Positions 36,490 to 45,929 of a DNA stretch of 64,000 nt are shown here, in pieces. How positions within the stretch are numbered: the first letter of the stretch is position 1; each line of letters begins with the position of its first letter. Location of the stretch: the NCBI RefSeq assembly GCF_003946325.1, contig NZ_RHNT01000002.1, positions 1-64,000 of the forward strand. Reading direction: 5' to 3'. The translations under genes were made by a program, and so were the position numbers. The notes below the pieces were generated by a model. That model saw only the letters and a program-made list of their open reading frames with translations. It did no database searches and was not told where the DNA came from. The DNA comes from Companilactobacillus furfuricola (GTDB lineage: Bacteria > Bacillota > Bacilli > Lactobacillales > Lactobacillaceae).

Positions 36490-37350
36490 ATGAAAGAATA
36501 TAAAAACGACTACTACGATGGCGAACGTCCACTTTTTCAAGCTAAAGACGCTAACATCATCAACACAACTTTCGGAACTGGTGAATCACCTCTAAAGGAA
36601 AGCCGTAACATCAATCTAGATGGTAGTATTTTCACTTGGAAATACCCACTTTGGTACAGCAAACACGTTAAAGTGACGAGTACGATTTTTGAAACAATGT
36701 CACGTTCAGGTATTTGGTATACCGACGATATTTCGATCAAAGACAGTACGCTCCAAGCTCCCAAATTATTCAGAAGGTGCAATGACGTTGATTTGCAAAA
36801 CGTTCACTTTGCTGATGCTGAAGAAACTCTTTGGACTTGTAAAAATATTAAACTTAATAACGTCCAAGCACACGGTGATTACTTTGGTATGAACAGTGAG
36901 AACATCCGCGTTGACGACTCTAGTTTTGTTGGTAATTACATCTTTGACGGTGCCAAAAATATTGAAGTTCACAATTCAACGTTTGTATCAAAAGATGCTT
37001 TTTGGAACTGCGAGAACGTGACGATCTACGATTCTGTCATCAACGGAGAATATTTAGCTTGGAATACCAAGAATATTCGCTTCGTAAATTGTACAATTGA
37101 AAGTGATCAGGGACTTTGTTATATCGATGATCTCAAAATGGAAAACTGCCAGTTGTTGCGGACGGACCTCGCTTTTGAATACTGTTCAAATATTGATGCT
37201 CAGATCAATTCTGACATCATGAGCATTAAAAATCCCATCAACGGTAAGATCCATGCTCAATCAATTGGCCAAATTATTTTTGATGATGACGACATTGATT
37301 CAACAAAGACTGAAATAGCTCTTGAAGATGAGAAGGAGAAATCAATCTAA
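36490..37350 (+). CDS. DUF3737 family beta-helix protein
   Basis: A 286-residue protein made of short repeats of about 20 residues (patterns such as KNIKLNNVQAHGD, ENIRVDDSSFVGN, KNIEVHNSTFVSK) predicted to fold as a right-handed parallel beta-helix. No signal peptide, so cytoplasmic. The family function is unknown. Its TAA stop shares its last A with the ATG of the C-S lyase gene that follows (TAATG), implying translational coupling and a shared role. GCAGGAGG precedes the start. Confidence 0.82.
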   Translation: MKEYKNDYYDGERPLFQAKDANIINTTFGTGESPLKESRNINLDGSIFTWKYPLWYSKHVKVTSTIFETMSRSGIWYTDDISIKDSTLQAPKLFRRCNDVDLQNVHFADAEETLWTCKNIKLNNVQAHGDYFGMNSENIRVDDSSFVGNYIFDGAKNIEVHNSTFVSKDAFWNCENVTIYDSVINGEYLAWNTKNIRFVNCTIESDQGLCYIDDLKMENCQLLRTDLAFEYCSNIDAQINSDIMSIKNPINGKIHAQSIGQIIFDDDDIDSTKTEIALEDEKEKSI

Positions 37351-38510
37351 TGTACGATTTTGAGAAGACTATCGACCGCCGCAAAACTGATTCCATCAAA
37401 TGGGATATCAAGGAAAATGAACTACCAATGTGGGTCGCTGACATGGACTTTCAAGTGGCTCCAGAAATCATTGACGCGATCAAGCAAAAAGCTGACCAGA
37501 AAGTATTTGGCTACGAACGACCACACGAAGACTATTTCAATGCTGTAGCTGATTGGTACGAAAAGGAACACCATTTCCGTCCTAAGACTGAATGGATGCT
37601 CTTTTGTACCGGAGTAGTCCCATCAATTTCATCGATGGTCAGACGTTTGAGTAATGTTGGTGACAATGTGCTCGTTCAAGCACCAGTCTACAATGTTTTT
37701 TACAACTCGATCGTCAATAATGGACGTCACGTATTGTCAAATGATCTCAAATTTGATGGCGAAGGCTACCAGATCGACTTCAAAGACCTAGAAGAAAAAA
37801 TGGCAGAACCTTTGACAACCATGATGATTCTTTGTAATCCCCACAATCCAGTTGGCAAGATTTGGTCCAAAGCTGAATTGACGAAGATCGCAGAACTAGC
37901 TAAAAAACATCACGTGATCATCATTAGTGATGAGATCCACGGAGATATTACCTTCACTGAATATGGCTATACAACAATGGTCTCGTTGCCTGAAGACTTG
38001 ATCCAAAATGTCGTTGTCAGCGTGTCACCAAGCAAAACTTTCAACGTGGCTGCCATGCACGCTGCTACAGTCATCGTTCCTAACGAAAACTTGCGTAACA
38101 TCGTTGATCGAGGCATCAATTCGGATGAACTCGGTGAACCGAATAGTTTCGCTATCCCAGCATCGATCGCTGCCTATACGCAAGGCCATAAATGGCTAGC
38201 TGAATTGAAAGAAAAATTGACTAGCAACCGTGAATTAGTCGAAGACTTCGTAAAGGAAAATATCCCTGAAGTTAAGGTGATCAAATCTGAAGCCACTTAC
38301 TTACTTTGGATCGATTGCCAAAATATCACTGACGATTCTGGTGAATTGCAGAAATTTATTAGAGAAGATACAGGATTATACCTCAATGCCGGAAATGTTT
38401 ACCGTGGCGATGGAAATAAATTTTTAAGAATGAATATCGCTTGTCCAACTGATAACGTAAGGGATGGACTCGATCGTTTACAAAAAGGAATCAAAGATTT
38501 TCAAGAATAA
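37350..38510 (+). CDS. patB: PatB/MalY-type PLP-dependent C-S lyase
   Basis: A 386-residue fold-type I aminotransferase-like enzyme, cystathionine beta-lyase group. The N-terminus MYDFEKTIDRRKTDSIKWD and WVADMDFQVAPEI are diagnostic of MalY/PatB; the PLP Lys is in VSPSKTFNVAAMHAA, and DEIHGDI holds the cofactor Asp. It cleaves C-S bonds of cystathionine, cysteine or flavour precursors, giving thiols, pyruvate and ammonia. It lies just upstream of the Met T-box and metA-metY, fitting a sulfur amino-acid cluster. Confidence 0.88.
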   Translation: MYDFEKTIDRRKTDSIKWDIKENELPMWVADMDFQVAPEIIDAIKQKADQKVFGYERPHEDYFNAVADWYEKEHHFRPKTEWMLFCTGVVPSISSMVRRLSNVGDNVLVQAPVYNVFYNSIVNNGRHVLSNDLKFDGEGYQIDFKDLEEKMAEPLTTMMILCNPHNPVGKIWSKAELTKIAELAKKHHVIIISDEIHGDITFTEYGYTTMVSLPEDLIQNVVVSVSPSKTFNVAAMHAATVIVPNENLRNIVDRGINSDELGEPNSFAIPASIAAYTQGHKWLAELKEKLTSNRELVEDFVKENIPEVKVIKSEATYLLWIDCQNITDDSGELQKFIREDTGLYLNAGNVYRGDGNKFLRMNIACPTDNVRDGLDRLQKGIKDFQE

Positions 38511-38513
38511 CCC

Positions 38514-38541
38514 TTGACTTTTTATAAAATCGTTTTAAACT
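38514..38541 (+). promoter_or_regulatory. Promoter of the T-box met operon
   Basis: TTGACT (38514-38519) and TAAACT (38536-38541) with a 16-base spacer lie just before the T-box leader. Confidence 0.6.
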
Positions 38542-38574
38542 AAACAGTAATTTAATTAAATAAAATTTAATTTA

Positions 38575-38828
38575 GACGTTGAAGAGAAGAGTAGATCGTT
38601 GAGTATCTGATAAAGTGACCGCTGATGGTGAAAAGGCGGACAGAGAAAGGCCTTCGAACATGAGCTCTGAGTCTTAACTTTCGGTGTAAGCTGAAATTAC
38701 GCAAGGATGCGATATCATCCCGGATTTCATTAAGGAATCGTTGAGGTAGACTTAGTCTACGAATTGGGGTGGTACCACGACCACATCGTCCCCATGTTGG
38801 CATAATGCTGACATGGGGACTTTTTTTG
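38575..38828 (+). ncRNA. T-box leader, methionine specifier
   Basis: The leader contains an AG-box (GAAGAGAAGAGTAG), a stem I distal region (CTGATGGTGAAAAGG), a specifier segment CGAACATGAGC with ATG at 38660-38662 (Met), the T-box sequence GGGGTGGTACCACGA (38766-38780) and a terminator CGTCCCCATG...CATGGGGAC followed by seven Ts (38788-38827). Uncharged tRNA-Met would favour the antiterminator and expression of metA-metY. The class is certain; the specifier assignment is strong but not proven. Confidence 0.92.
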
Positions 38829-38855
38829 TCCAAAAAATAAGGAGGAGTAGCGTAC

Positions 38856-39713
38856 ATGACTGTAATCAAATTAAACGGATTGACCAAAAATGATCCGAAG
38901 AATTTATTGATAAAACCGCAACTATCGATCTTGGTCTTGAATATCATGCCGAACAAGGCTCAAACAGAACAACAGATCAGTCGACTTTTTGCTGAAGTGA
39001 AAACACCGGTCTCCGTAACTTTTATGTACCCTAAATCACACGTGTGGAAACATGGAGATCAGTCAAAATTATCCGCAAGTTACGCTACCCTGGATGATCT
39101 TAAGGATAAATATTTTGATGGCTTCATCGTAACTGGAGCGCCGGTCGAGCAGATCAAATTTACCGACGTTGATTATTGGGATGAATTTCTAGAAATTAGA
39201 GACTGGGCACACAAACATACACAAAATCAACTTTTTAAGTGTTGGGGTGCTCAAGCAGCATTATTTGCCGACTTTGAAGTTCCTAAAGTCAACGTTAAAG
39301 AAAAAATATTTGGCGTTTATAAAAATCAAATCAATACGACCCATTTACCGAGGAATTTCTTAATGCCTCAATCGCGTTTTAGCAAAGTAGAAACGTCGAT
39401 CGTTGAATCGATACCACAGCTGGAAATTTTAGCCGATAACGTGCAAACCGGATCGTTCTTTATGAGAGCAACTGATCGTAACAGTCTCTACATTATGGGA
39501 CATCCGGAATATACCGCTAATACATTGATCGACGAATACCACCGCGATCTAAAGAAGAATCAACCGATCAAGAAACCAGTGAATATTTCGTTGGAGAATC
39601 CACTCAAAAGCTATATTGGATGGCACAACAGTAGTTTGGACCTCTATCAAGGCTGGCTTGATCAAATACAAAAGGAGAGAATTAATCATGACCGAAAACA
39701 ATTACAAATTTGA
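38856..39713 (+). CDS. metA: Homoserine O-acyltransferase (MetA family)
   Basis: It activates homoserine with an acyl group (acetyl in most Gram-positive MetA) for methionine synthesis. The 285-residue protein has the glutamine-amidotransferase-like fold with [15 protein letters not shown], the nucleophile Cys in FKCWGAQAA (about 129), and His/Glu in MGHPEY. It is slightly shorter than typical MetA (about 300), lacking part of the C-terminus. AAGGAGGAG precedes the ATG. Transcribed after the Met T-box; its end overlaps metY by 26 bases. Confidence 0.9.
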   Translation: MTVIKLNGLTKNDPKNLLIKPQLSILVLNIMPNKAQTEQQISRLFAEVKTPVSVTFMYPKSHVWKHGDQSKLSASYATLDDLKDKYFDGFIVTGAPVEQIKFTDVDYWDEFLEIRDWAHKHTQNQLFKCWGAQAALFADFEVPKVNVKEKIFGVYKNQINTTHLPRNFLMPQSRFSKVETSIVESIPQLEILADNVQTGSFFMRATDRNSLYIMGHPEYTANTLIDEYHRDLKKNQPIKKPVNISLENPLKSYIGWHNSSLDLYQGWLDQIQKERINHDRKQLQI

Positions 39714-40965
39714 AACTTTACAATTACACGCAGGACAAACAGTTGATGAAACAGGAGCACGTGCTGAACCGATTTATCAAACGACTTCATACGTTTTTAA
39801 GGATCCACAACAAGCAGCTGACCGTTTTGCTTTAAAAGATCCAGGTAATATTTATACTAGATTGACTAATCCAACGACCGCAGTTTTGGAACAAAGAGTC
39901 GCTGAACTAGAAGGCGGAACTGCCGGAGTAGCTTTGGCAACCGGTGCTGCTGCCATCAATGCTACTATCCAAAATATTGCTGGTGAAGGAGACGAGATCG
40001 TTTCAGCATCAACACTTTATGGTGGAACTTTTAACTTGTTCAACGTGACTTTACCAAAATTAGGTATCAAGACTCATTTCGTCAATTCTGACGACCCTGA
40101 AAATTTTGAAAAAGAAATTAATGACCACACGAAAGCTTTGTACCTGGAAAGTATCGGAAATCCGGACATCAACTTGGCTGACGTACCAGCAATCGCTGAA
40201 ATCGCCCACAAGCATGGTATCTTGTTGATCGTTGATAATACTTTTGCCACACCATACTTGTATCGTCCCTTAGACCTTGGAGCTGACATCGTGGTCGAAT
40301 CAGCTACGAAATTTATCGGTGGTCACGGAACGACCATGGGTGGAACTATCGCTGAAAATGGCAAGTTCGACTACCGCGCTTCCGGACGTTATCCAGAATT
40401 CACTACACCAGATCCACAATACAACGGATTAGTCTTTGCTGATCTAGAAGGAGCAGCCTTCACGACGAAAGTCAGAGCCGAAGTCCTTCGTGATACTGGT
40501 GGTGCTTTGAGTCCATTCAACTCATTCCTACTATTACAAGGACTCGAAACATTGTCGCTTCGTGTAGAAAGACACGTGGAGAATACACGCAAAGTAATCG
40601 AATTTTTGAATAATTCACCAAAAGTAGCTTGGATCAAATATCCAGAACTACCTGAAAGCCCTTATAAAAAGCTAGCCGACCGTGATTTCAAGAAAGGTGT
40701 CGGTTCGATCTTTACCATTGGTTTGACTGGCGGTGAAGAAGCTGGCAAGCAACTGATTCAAAACCTGAATGTGTTTTCATTGTTAGCTAATGTTGGTGAT
40801 GCTAAATCACTGATTATCCATCCAGCTTCGACGACCCATGCTCAATTGAATGAAGAAGAGCTGAAGGCTAGCGGGATCACACCCGATTTGATCCGTTTGT
40901 CGATCGGTATCGAAAATTCAGATGATATCATTGCTGATTTGAAGCAGGGATTGGATAGAGTTTAG
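39688..40965 (+). CDS. metY: O-acetylhomoserine sulfhydrylase (O-acetylhomoserine aminocarboxypropyltransferase)
   Basis: A PLP enzyme that makes homocysteine from O-acetylhomoserine and sulfide. The 425-residue protein has [10 protein letters not shown] at the N-terminus, SRLxNPT-like [13 protein letters not shown], and the PLP Lys in [16 protein letters not shown]. This length and the TKFIGGHG context distinguish MetY from shorter cystathionine gamma-synthases. ATG 39688 follows AAAGGAGAG and lies inside the end of metA. It is the downstream partner of metA under T-box control; the next step, homocysteine methylation, would need a methionine synthase, and the MetE-like gene in this window is broken. 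Confidence 0.92.
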   Translation: MTENNYKFETLQLHAGQTVDETGARAEPIYQTTSYVFKDPQQAADRFALKDPGNIYTRLTNPTTAVLEQRVAELEGGTAGVALATGAAAINATIQNIAGEGDEIVSASTLYGGTFNLFNVTLPKLGIKTHFVNSDDPENFEKEINDHTKALYLESIGNPDINLADVPAIAEIAHKHGILLIVDNTFATPYLYRPLDLGADIVVESATKFIGGHGTTMGGTIAENGKFDYRASGRYPEFTTPDPQYNGLVFADLEGAAFTTKVRAEVLRDTGGALSPFNSFLLLQGLETLSLRVERHVENTRKVIEFLNNSPKVAWIKYPELPESPYKKLADRDFKKGVGSIFTIGLTGGEEAGKQLIQNLNVFSLLANVGDAKSLIIHPASTTHAQLNEEELKASGITPDLIRLSIGIENSDDIIADLKQGLDRV

Positions 40966-41147
40966 AGTTTGACTCTTTGACCTATCTTTTTAATGTTTAT
41001 TATGGATATCATCGTTTTCAATTGATATAGGATACCAATTTCAGTTTTTACATTTTTGTTAAAGACCTCCTTTTGTATATCATACTGAACGAATACCAAA
41101 TACCTTCTATACATACCAATTTTTAGCGACTGGATCTTTTGATTCGG

Positions 41148-41258
41148 TCGTTTTTTAGTGAAAATAGTTTCAGGAGAAAGCGACTTTTGTTAACAAACTA
41201 TTAGCGAGCATTGCTTTTCAGTACGCTAGTGCTGATGGTTCGTTACTTACACTTGCTT
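41148..41258 (+). repeat. Degenerate family A element
   Basis: TTTAGTGAAAATAGTTTCAGGAGAAAGCG resembles the family A left end. Inside, GTTAACAAACTATTAGC pairs with GCTGATGGTTCGTTAC (several G-T pairs), as in a type 2 core, but the right foot is lost. It fills most of the gap between metY and the MFS gene. Confidence 0.5.
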
Positions 41259-42819
41259 ATTTCTTATTAAGTTGACGTGGTTGATCTTTGATCAATAGTA
41301 AGGCTATTAATCCACCAACTCCTAGTAGGATGGCAATCACTATGTCTGCTTGATGCATTCCTTGATTGAATGCTTGGTAGACGATGGATTTTATTTGGTG
41401 AAAGGCTGGTTGGTTGCTGAAAGCTGCAGCTTTAGGATCGGAAAATATTTGTTGACCGGCAAAAGCTCCTGCTTTGTGGAGAGCCATAGTCAATTGATCG
41501 GTCATTTTGGTTGGTAAGCTAGTTATCCTGGACATGCCCGTGGTGATTTTTGAAGTATAACCATTAGTTATGCTTATACTTAGGATGACAATCCCAAATG
41601 AAATACCTACTTGCCGAAAGACATTGATGATCCCTGATGCCATGCCGATCTGTCTAGGTTCAACTGATCCCATAGCAGCATTGGAAATTGGCGGATTCAA
41701 GACGGCATTGCTGATTCCTAGGAGAATAAATCCGGGATATAAAGCGGCCCATTTAAAAGGCACTTTTAACATGGAGTTGATGACCAAGATTCCGATCGTA
41801 CCAATGAATAGAGCAATACTGATCAACCAACGATTGCCAATTTTATCCGAAAGAGTCCCGGCAATTGGTCCTAAGATCAAAGTGAAGATACTTATTACTA
41901 ACAATTTTAGACCAGTTTCAAAAGCTGAATAACCCATATAATTTTGCATTAAGATCGAAAGGTAAGTGAAAACGCCGTATAATCCGGCGCCTAAAGCAAA
42001 TGCGGCAATGTTGGCGCCGACGAAGGTTCTTGATTTGAACAAGGACAATTCGATCAAAGGATTTTCAACTTTTGTTTCGACGATCAGGAAGAATATCAAT
42101 GCAATCAAAGCTAAGCCAAACCAGCTTAAGATGTGTAGATTTAGCCATGTGTATTCGTAGTGAGATTCTTTTTGAATGAGTCCTAAAATGATGCCGAATA
42201 CGAAAATGGAACTAGTTATCAATCCTAACCAATCTAGTTTTTTAGTATCTTGATGTTGGTTATCAGTGATGAAAATTGAGCCGAAGATAATGGCGATAAG
42301 GCCGATAGGAACATTGACCCAAAAAATCGATCTCCAGCCGAGGCTGTTTACGAGAATACCGCCAACTAATGGTCCGATCGAAACTGCCAGACCAACGGCA
42401 CTGCTCCAAATTCCTAGTGCTAGACCTCTTTGCTTGTTAGGAAATGCAGAAGTGACGATCGATAGGGAAAGTGACATCATCGCTGCACCACCGATCCCTT
42501 GAAAGCCACGTGCTAAGTTTAACCAAGTATCATTTAATGAAAGACCGTTGGCAATTGAGCCCATGATAAAAATCAAGAGTCCACCTAAGAAGACTTTTTT
42601 ACGTCCCAGTTTGTCACCTAATTTTGAAACAGGTAACAGCATGACCGCGTAAATCAATGTGTATGCATTCAAGACCCACTGCAATGAAGAAAAGGTTACC
42701 GAGAAACTTTTTTGAATATCCGGTAGCGCAACGCTCACGATAGTAATATCGAGCATAGCCATAAAGACTGCTAAACTAACGGTTCCCAAGACTAACCATT
42801 TAGATTTTGATTGTTGCAT
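41257..42819 (-). CDS. MFS multidrug exporter, DHA2 (EmrB/QacA) family
   Basis: A 520-residue transporter with 14 predicted helices. Motifs: LAVFMAMLDITIVSVALPDI in helix 1, the loop 2-3 signature GDKLGRKKVFLGG, and the antiporter motif C region AVGLAVSIGPLVGGILV. It exports drugs or toxic compounds by proton antiport. ATG 42819 follows AAAGGAGC; the open 27 codons upstream cover the operator region and are not used. The divergent MarR gene and two palindromes between them indicate local repression. Confidence 0.9.
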   Translation of the reverse strand: MQQSKSKWLVLGTVSLAVFMAMLDITIVSVALPDIQKSFSVTFSSLQWVLNAYTLIYAVMLLPVSKLGDKLGRKKVFLGGLLIFIMGSIANGLSLNDTWLNLARGFQGIGGAAMMSLSLSIVTSAFPNKQRGLALGIWSSAVGLAVSIGPLVGGILVNSLGWRSIFWVNVPIGLIAIIFGSIFITDNQHQDTKKLDWLGLITSSIFVFGIILGLIQKESHYEYTWLNLHILSWFGLALIALIFFLIVETKVENPLIELSLFKSRTFVGANIAAFALGAGLYGVFTYLSILMQNYMGYSAFETGLKLLVISIFTLILGPIAGTLSDKIGNRWLISIALFIGTIGILVINSMLKVPFKWAALYPGFILLGISNAVLNPPISNAAMGSVEPRQIGMASGIINVFRQVGISFGIVILSISITNGYTSKITTGMSRITSLPTKMTDQLTMALHKAGAFAGQQIFSDPKAAAFSNQPAFHQIKSIVYQAFNQGMHQADIVIAILLGVGGLIALLLIKDQPRQLNKK

Positions 42820-42845
42820 TATAATCGCTCCTTTGAGAAAAATAA

Positions 42846-42920
42846 TCAGGTCTACCTGACTAAAGAGCATTATAAAGTGCCCCTTAGTAAAATACAACAA
42901 TTTTATTCAGGCCTCCCTGA
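42846..42920. promoter_or_regulatory. Twin MarR operators between the divergent MFS and MarR genes
   Basis: TCAGG-TCTA-CCTGA (42846-42859) and TCAGG-CCTC-CCTGA (42907-42920) are identical five-base inverted repeats with four-base spacers, 61 bases apart, in the 149-base divergent region. This is what a MarR dimer would be expected to bind. Confidence 0.7.
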
Positions 42921-42968
42921 ATTATCAAAAGAAAGAGGGTATAATACATTGTATGAGGGGTTGATATC

Positions 42969-43481
42969 ATGACTGATATTTCTAGCCAAGGCAAGACAGC
43001 TGGCAAAATTATTGAATTTGAAATGTTACAAAACATAGCTGAGGATGATAACAAGCACGAAAGCGACTATAAAATGCTATTCCAAGGTCAGGGCAAAATT
43101 TTGCTGGCTTTGGTTGATACTGATGGAATTTCCCAGAAAGATCTCGTCGATCGGATCGATATGACACCACAATCAACGGCGGAGTTCGTTCGTAAGTTGG
43201 AAAGAAGAGGTCTGGTCACACGAGAGAAATCAATAACTGATAAACGTGTGACTTTGGTAAGATTAACTGACCGTGGACGAGCAGAAATTCAAAAAAGAAC
43301 TCGTTCGATCCCAGAATATTTAAGAGTACTCAGTGATGACGAATTACAGCAATTCAATAATATTTTGGACAAGATCAACGGCCAGATGTACCGTGATATC
43401 AAAGATGCCGATCCAACTTTACAAAATAAATATCATCAATTCATGTTGAATCAAGTGCTGCATAAAATTCATCCAGATTAA
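42969..43481 (+). CDS. MarR-family transcriptional regulator
   Basis: A 170-residue winged-helix regulator. The DNA-binding core is KILLALVDTDGISQKDLVDR, DMTPQSTAEFVRKLERRGLV and the wing KSITDKRVTLVRLTDRGRAE (about 46-105), flanked by dimerisation helices. It is divergent from the MFS exporter and probably represses it and itself through the two TCAGG-N4-CCTGA sites. Inducer unknown. Confidence 0.88.
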   Translation: MTDISSQGKTAGKIIEFEMLQNIAEDDNKHESDYKMLFQGQGKILLALVDTDGISQKDLVDRIDMTPQSTAEFVRKLERRGLVTREKSITDKRVTLVRLTDRGRAEIQKRTRSIPEYLRVLSDDELQQFNNILDKINGQMYRDIKDADPTLQNKYHQFMLNQVLHKIHPD

Positions 43482-43498
43482 ACAAAATATTTTTCAAG

Positions 43499-43531
43499 GA
43501 GTTTCTCAAAGTATACTGGGAGACTTTTTTT
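43499..43531 (+). terminator. Terminator of the MarR gene
   Basis: AGTTTCTC pairs with GGGAGACT around an eight-base loop, followed by seven Ts. It directly abuts family A copy A7. Confidence 0.7.
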
Positions 43532-43656
43532 GTGGAAACGAGTTACAGAAGATAGCGGCCTCCGGTTTAGCAACTGTAAGCAGGCACGGCTTTGCCACAC
43601 CTTTGAGCTGCCAGTCCCTAAATCCTCAGCAGCTGAGCATCTTCTTTCACTCTCTT
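43530..43656 (+). repeat. Family A element, copy A7 (type 1 core)
   Basis: Outer stem: GAGT (43540) with ACTC, and AGAAGAT (43547-43553) with ATCTTCT (43639-43645), another compensated variant in both feet. The AGCGGCCTCCGG and TCCTCAGCAGCTGA blocks are unchanged. The core is a slightly decayed type 1 with cap CGGCTTTGCC. It lies between the MarR and glycosylase genes. Confidence 0.85.
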
Positions 43657-43730
43657 TTTTGTATTCAGAATCTTGTTAGTAACCATTATCCTTTAAAACA
43701 ACTATAGTGGAAATTAAAGGAGGTCATATT

Positions 43731-44630
43731 TTGCGTGCAGATTTTGTTTTACCGGTACCGGCGATTTTTAGTTGGGCCAAGATCTTGAAATATTTACGGC
43801 GAGATCCTAATGAATTGGCTTATCGGATCGTTGGTCGGAGGATCCGGCGGGCCTTTGTGATCGATGGAAAGAAAGTGCTTTGCGAGATTATGTATCATCC
43901 ACGATTGAAGACTATTTCGGTAACCATCTTGAATCAGGTTCAGGTAACGGAAAATATCCGTCAACAATTGCAGGATTTTGTAACGGAATGGTTTGACCTA
44001 GATCAGGATCTCTCAACTTTTTATGAGATGGCACAGACAGATCCTATTTTAAAAAAAGTCCTCAAAAAACAAGCTGGATTGCGTCTGGTAGGGATCCCCG
44101 ATTTATTTGAAGCACTAGTTTGGGAGATCGTCGGTCAGGAAATCACGGTCAATTTTGCATTGTCGTTGAAGCAAAATTTTATCAAAAGATTTGGCCAAAC
44201 AATCGATTTTCAAGATAGTACTTATTGGATCTTTCCTTCAGCTGAAATAGTTGCAGAAGCTAGCAAACAAGAATTGTTGGATCTGAAATTGACCAACCAC
44301 AAGGCGGAGTATTTGCTCGATATTTCTAGCAAAATAGCTAGCGGTAACATGACTAAACAAGAATATCGCAAATATGACAACTTCGAAGATGCGGAAAAAG
44401 CAATGACTAAGATCAGAGGTATCGGACCTTGGACGGCAAATTGTATATTGATGTGTTGTATCAAACAGGGGGATGCTTTTCCCATGAATGATGTCGGACT
44501 GTTGAATGGTATCCAGACGCTTGAAAAAAGCAATCAAAAGCCGAGCAAAGAAAAAATGCTCCAGCTAAAAAAGCGCTGGGGCAATTGGTGTAGTTATGCC
44601 GTATTTTATATTTGGAATTATTTTTATTAA
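43731..44630 (+). CDS. AlkA-type DNA-3-methyladenine glycosylase
   Basis: A 299-residue HhH-superfamily DNA repair enzyme that removes alkylated bases. The C-terminal half contains EALVWEIVGQEITVNFA, the helix-hairpin-helix MTKIRGIGPWTANCILM (about 222-238) and the catalytic Asp in AFPMNDVGLLNG. I chose TTG 43731 because AAAGGAGG lies 7 bases upstream; the ATG at 43707 overlaps that site. The N-terminal third is shorter and less conserved. Stand-alone. Confidence 0.85.
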   Translation: MRADFVLPVPAIFSWAKILKYLRRDPNELAYRIVGRRIRRAFVIDGKKVLCEIMYHPRLKTISVTILNQVQVTENIRQQLQDFVTEWFDLDQDLSTFYEMAQTDPILKKVLKKQAGLRLVGIPDLFEALVWEIVGQEITVNFALSLKQNFIKRFGQTIDFQDSTYWIFPSAEIVAEASKQELLDLKLTNHKAEYLLDISSKIASGNMTKQEYRKYDNFEDAEKAMTKIRGIGPWTANCILMCCIKQGDAFPMNDVGLLNGIQTLEKSNQKPSKEKMLQLKKRWGNWCSYAVFYIWNYFY

Positions 44631-44666
44631 AGAGAGTTACTGTCACTAAAAAATAGTCTCAAAATA

Positions 44667-44702
44667 AAAAGCGATGAAATCTTGATTGATTTCATCGCTT
44701 TT
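44667..44702. terminator. Bidirectional terminator
   Basis: AAAAGCGATGAAATC pairs perfectly with GATTTCATCGCTTTT; it serves the convergent glycosylase and glycosyltransferase genes. Confidence 0.88.
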
Positions 44703-44707
44703 GTAGT

Positions 44708-45925
44708 TCATTCTGCAGGATCTGGAGTAATAATGTCGTCAACAGTTTCGATCAACTGAGGCCAACTGCTATTCAAGATTTCTTTTTGGACTTCTTGTGT
44801 AAATTCAGGCTTTTCTTGAACGCCTAAGATTTGATCTTCGATGGCTAACTGCAAGCGGTCGTAAAATGCTGGTAAGTCCTCTTTGACGGGTTCATCTTGG
44901 TTGACAAGTCTTGGTAGGTCAACGTAACTAATATAGCCGCTGTCGTTGACTTTACTGCCAAGTTGCTCTTTCAAGTTATTGATATTAGTAACCACGACTC
45001 TTAAATCGCAGGCCAGTGCCTCAATAGCTCCTAATCCTAATCCTTCAAAATATGAAGGTAGGATAAAGATATCGAACTGGCGATATTTATCGGCTAGTTC
45101 TTGCTGATCTAAAACGTTATAAAATTGAATCTGCGGATTTGATAAATATGGATCTAAAATATTTTCGTTTTTATCAGAAATAGAACCGATCAAATGTAGG
45201 TCGACGTTAGGATATTTTTTACTGAGACGATCGAAAACCTTGAGCAAAGCAACAGTTCCCTTAGGCTTAGAAAGTTTGCCAGCATAGACTAAATCGATAG
45301 TATCTTTTTTCTCCTTGTGAGCAGGGTAGAAAATATTCGGATCGAAACCACCGCCGATGACGGTGATCTTTTCTTTCGGGATGCCGAAGGTATCGTGGAG
45401 TTCGTCAATCTGCTCATGACTTAATGCAAAGACCTGATTCAATTTATCTAGCTCAGTAACGTATTTTTGTTTTAGATCTGGATGCTGTTTGGCTTGACGC
45501 AGGTCAGTCCCGTGACAAAAGACGTAAGTGGGGATGTCTGGATATTCTTGGCAGATCAATGATGTTAAGAACCAGAGATGATGGCATAAGATGACGTCAG
45601 GTTTAAATTCAGTTACAGCTTTTTGCAAAGTCTCTTTAAAAGCATCTTGCCAAGATTCGATCATTTCTGGAGACATTTCCCCATAAACAGTGCTCTTATA
45701 AGGCATGACATCGCTCATTCCTGGTAGTGGAAAATCGCATTTTTCGTTAGGGAACTTTAATGGGTACTGATGATCTTTCGGAAGCGTTGTGTATTCGAAA
45801 TCACCAAAGTAGCCATAGACACAAGCTTGTTCATACTTATATTTAAAGCCTTTGATCACATTTGAAAAATAAATGCCACTACCAGTCTTAGCCGGCAGTT
45901 GAGCTTGAACGTGTAATATCTTCAT
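44708..45925 (-). CDS. Glycosyltransferase family 4-like protein
   Basis: A 405-residue GT-B enzyme. The N-terminus MKILHVQAQLPAKTGSGIYF is a typical glycosyl-acceptor-domain start; DLVYAGKLSKPKGTVALLKVF opens the nucleotide-sugar domain, and LPSYFEGLGLGAIEALACDL contains the conserved E-x7-E motif. No membrane segments. It is the last gene of a minus-strand operon with an ABC importer; ATG 45925 follows GGAGGG, 4 bases after the ATPase stop. Such an association is unusual; it may glycosylate an envelope component linked to the transporter, but the acceptor is unknown. Confidence 0.85.
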   Translation of the reverse strand: MKILHVQAQLPAKTGSGIYFSNVIKGFKYKYEQACVYGYFGDFEYTTLPKDHQYPLKFPNEKCDFPLPGMSDVMPYKSTVYGEMSPEMIESWQDAFKETLQKAVTEFKPDVILCHHLWFLTSLICQEYPDIPTYVFCHGTDLRQAKQHPDLKQKYVTELDKLNQVFALSHEQIDELHDTFGIPKEKITVIGGGFDPNIFYPAHKEKKDTIDLVYAGKLSKPKGTVALLKVFDRLSKKYPNVDLHLIGSISDKNENILDPYLSNPQIQFYNVLDQQELADKYRQFDIFILPSYFEGLGLGAIEALACDLRVVVTNINNLKEQLGSKVNDSGYISYVDLPRLVNQDEPVKEDLPAFYDRLQLAIEDQILGVQEKPEFTQEVQKEILNSSWPQLIETVDDIITPDPAE

Positions 45926-45929
45926 ATAA

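Noticed and set aside
38567-38956. Minus-strand frame over the met leader
   Set aside because: The region is a T-box RNA on the plus strand with a terminator, and continues into metA antisense.
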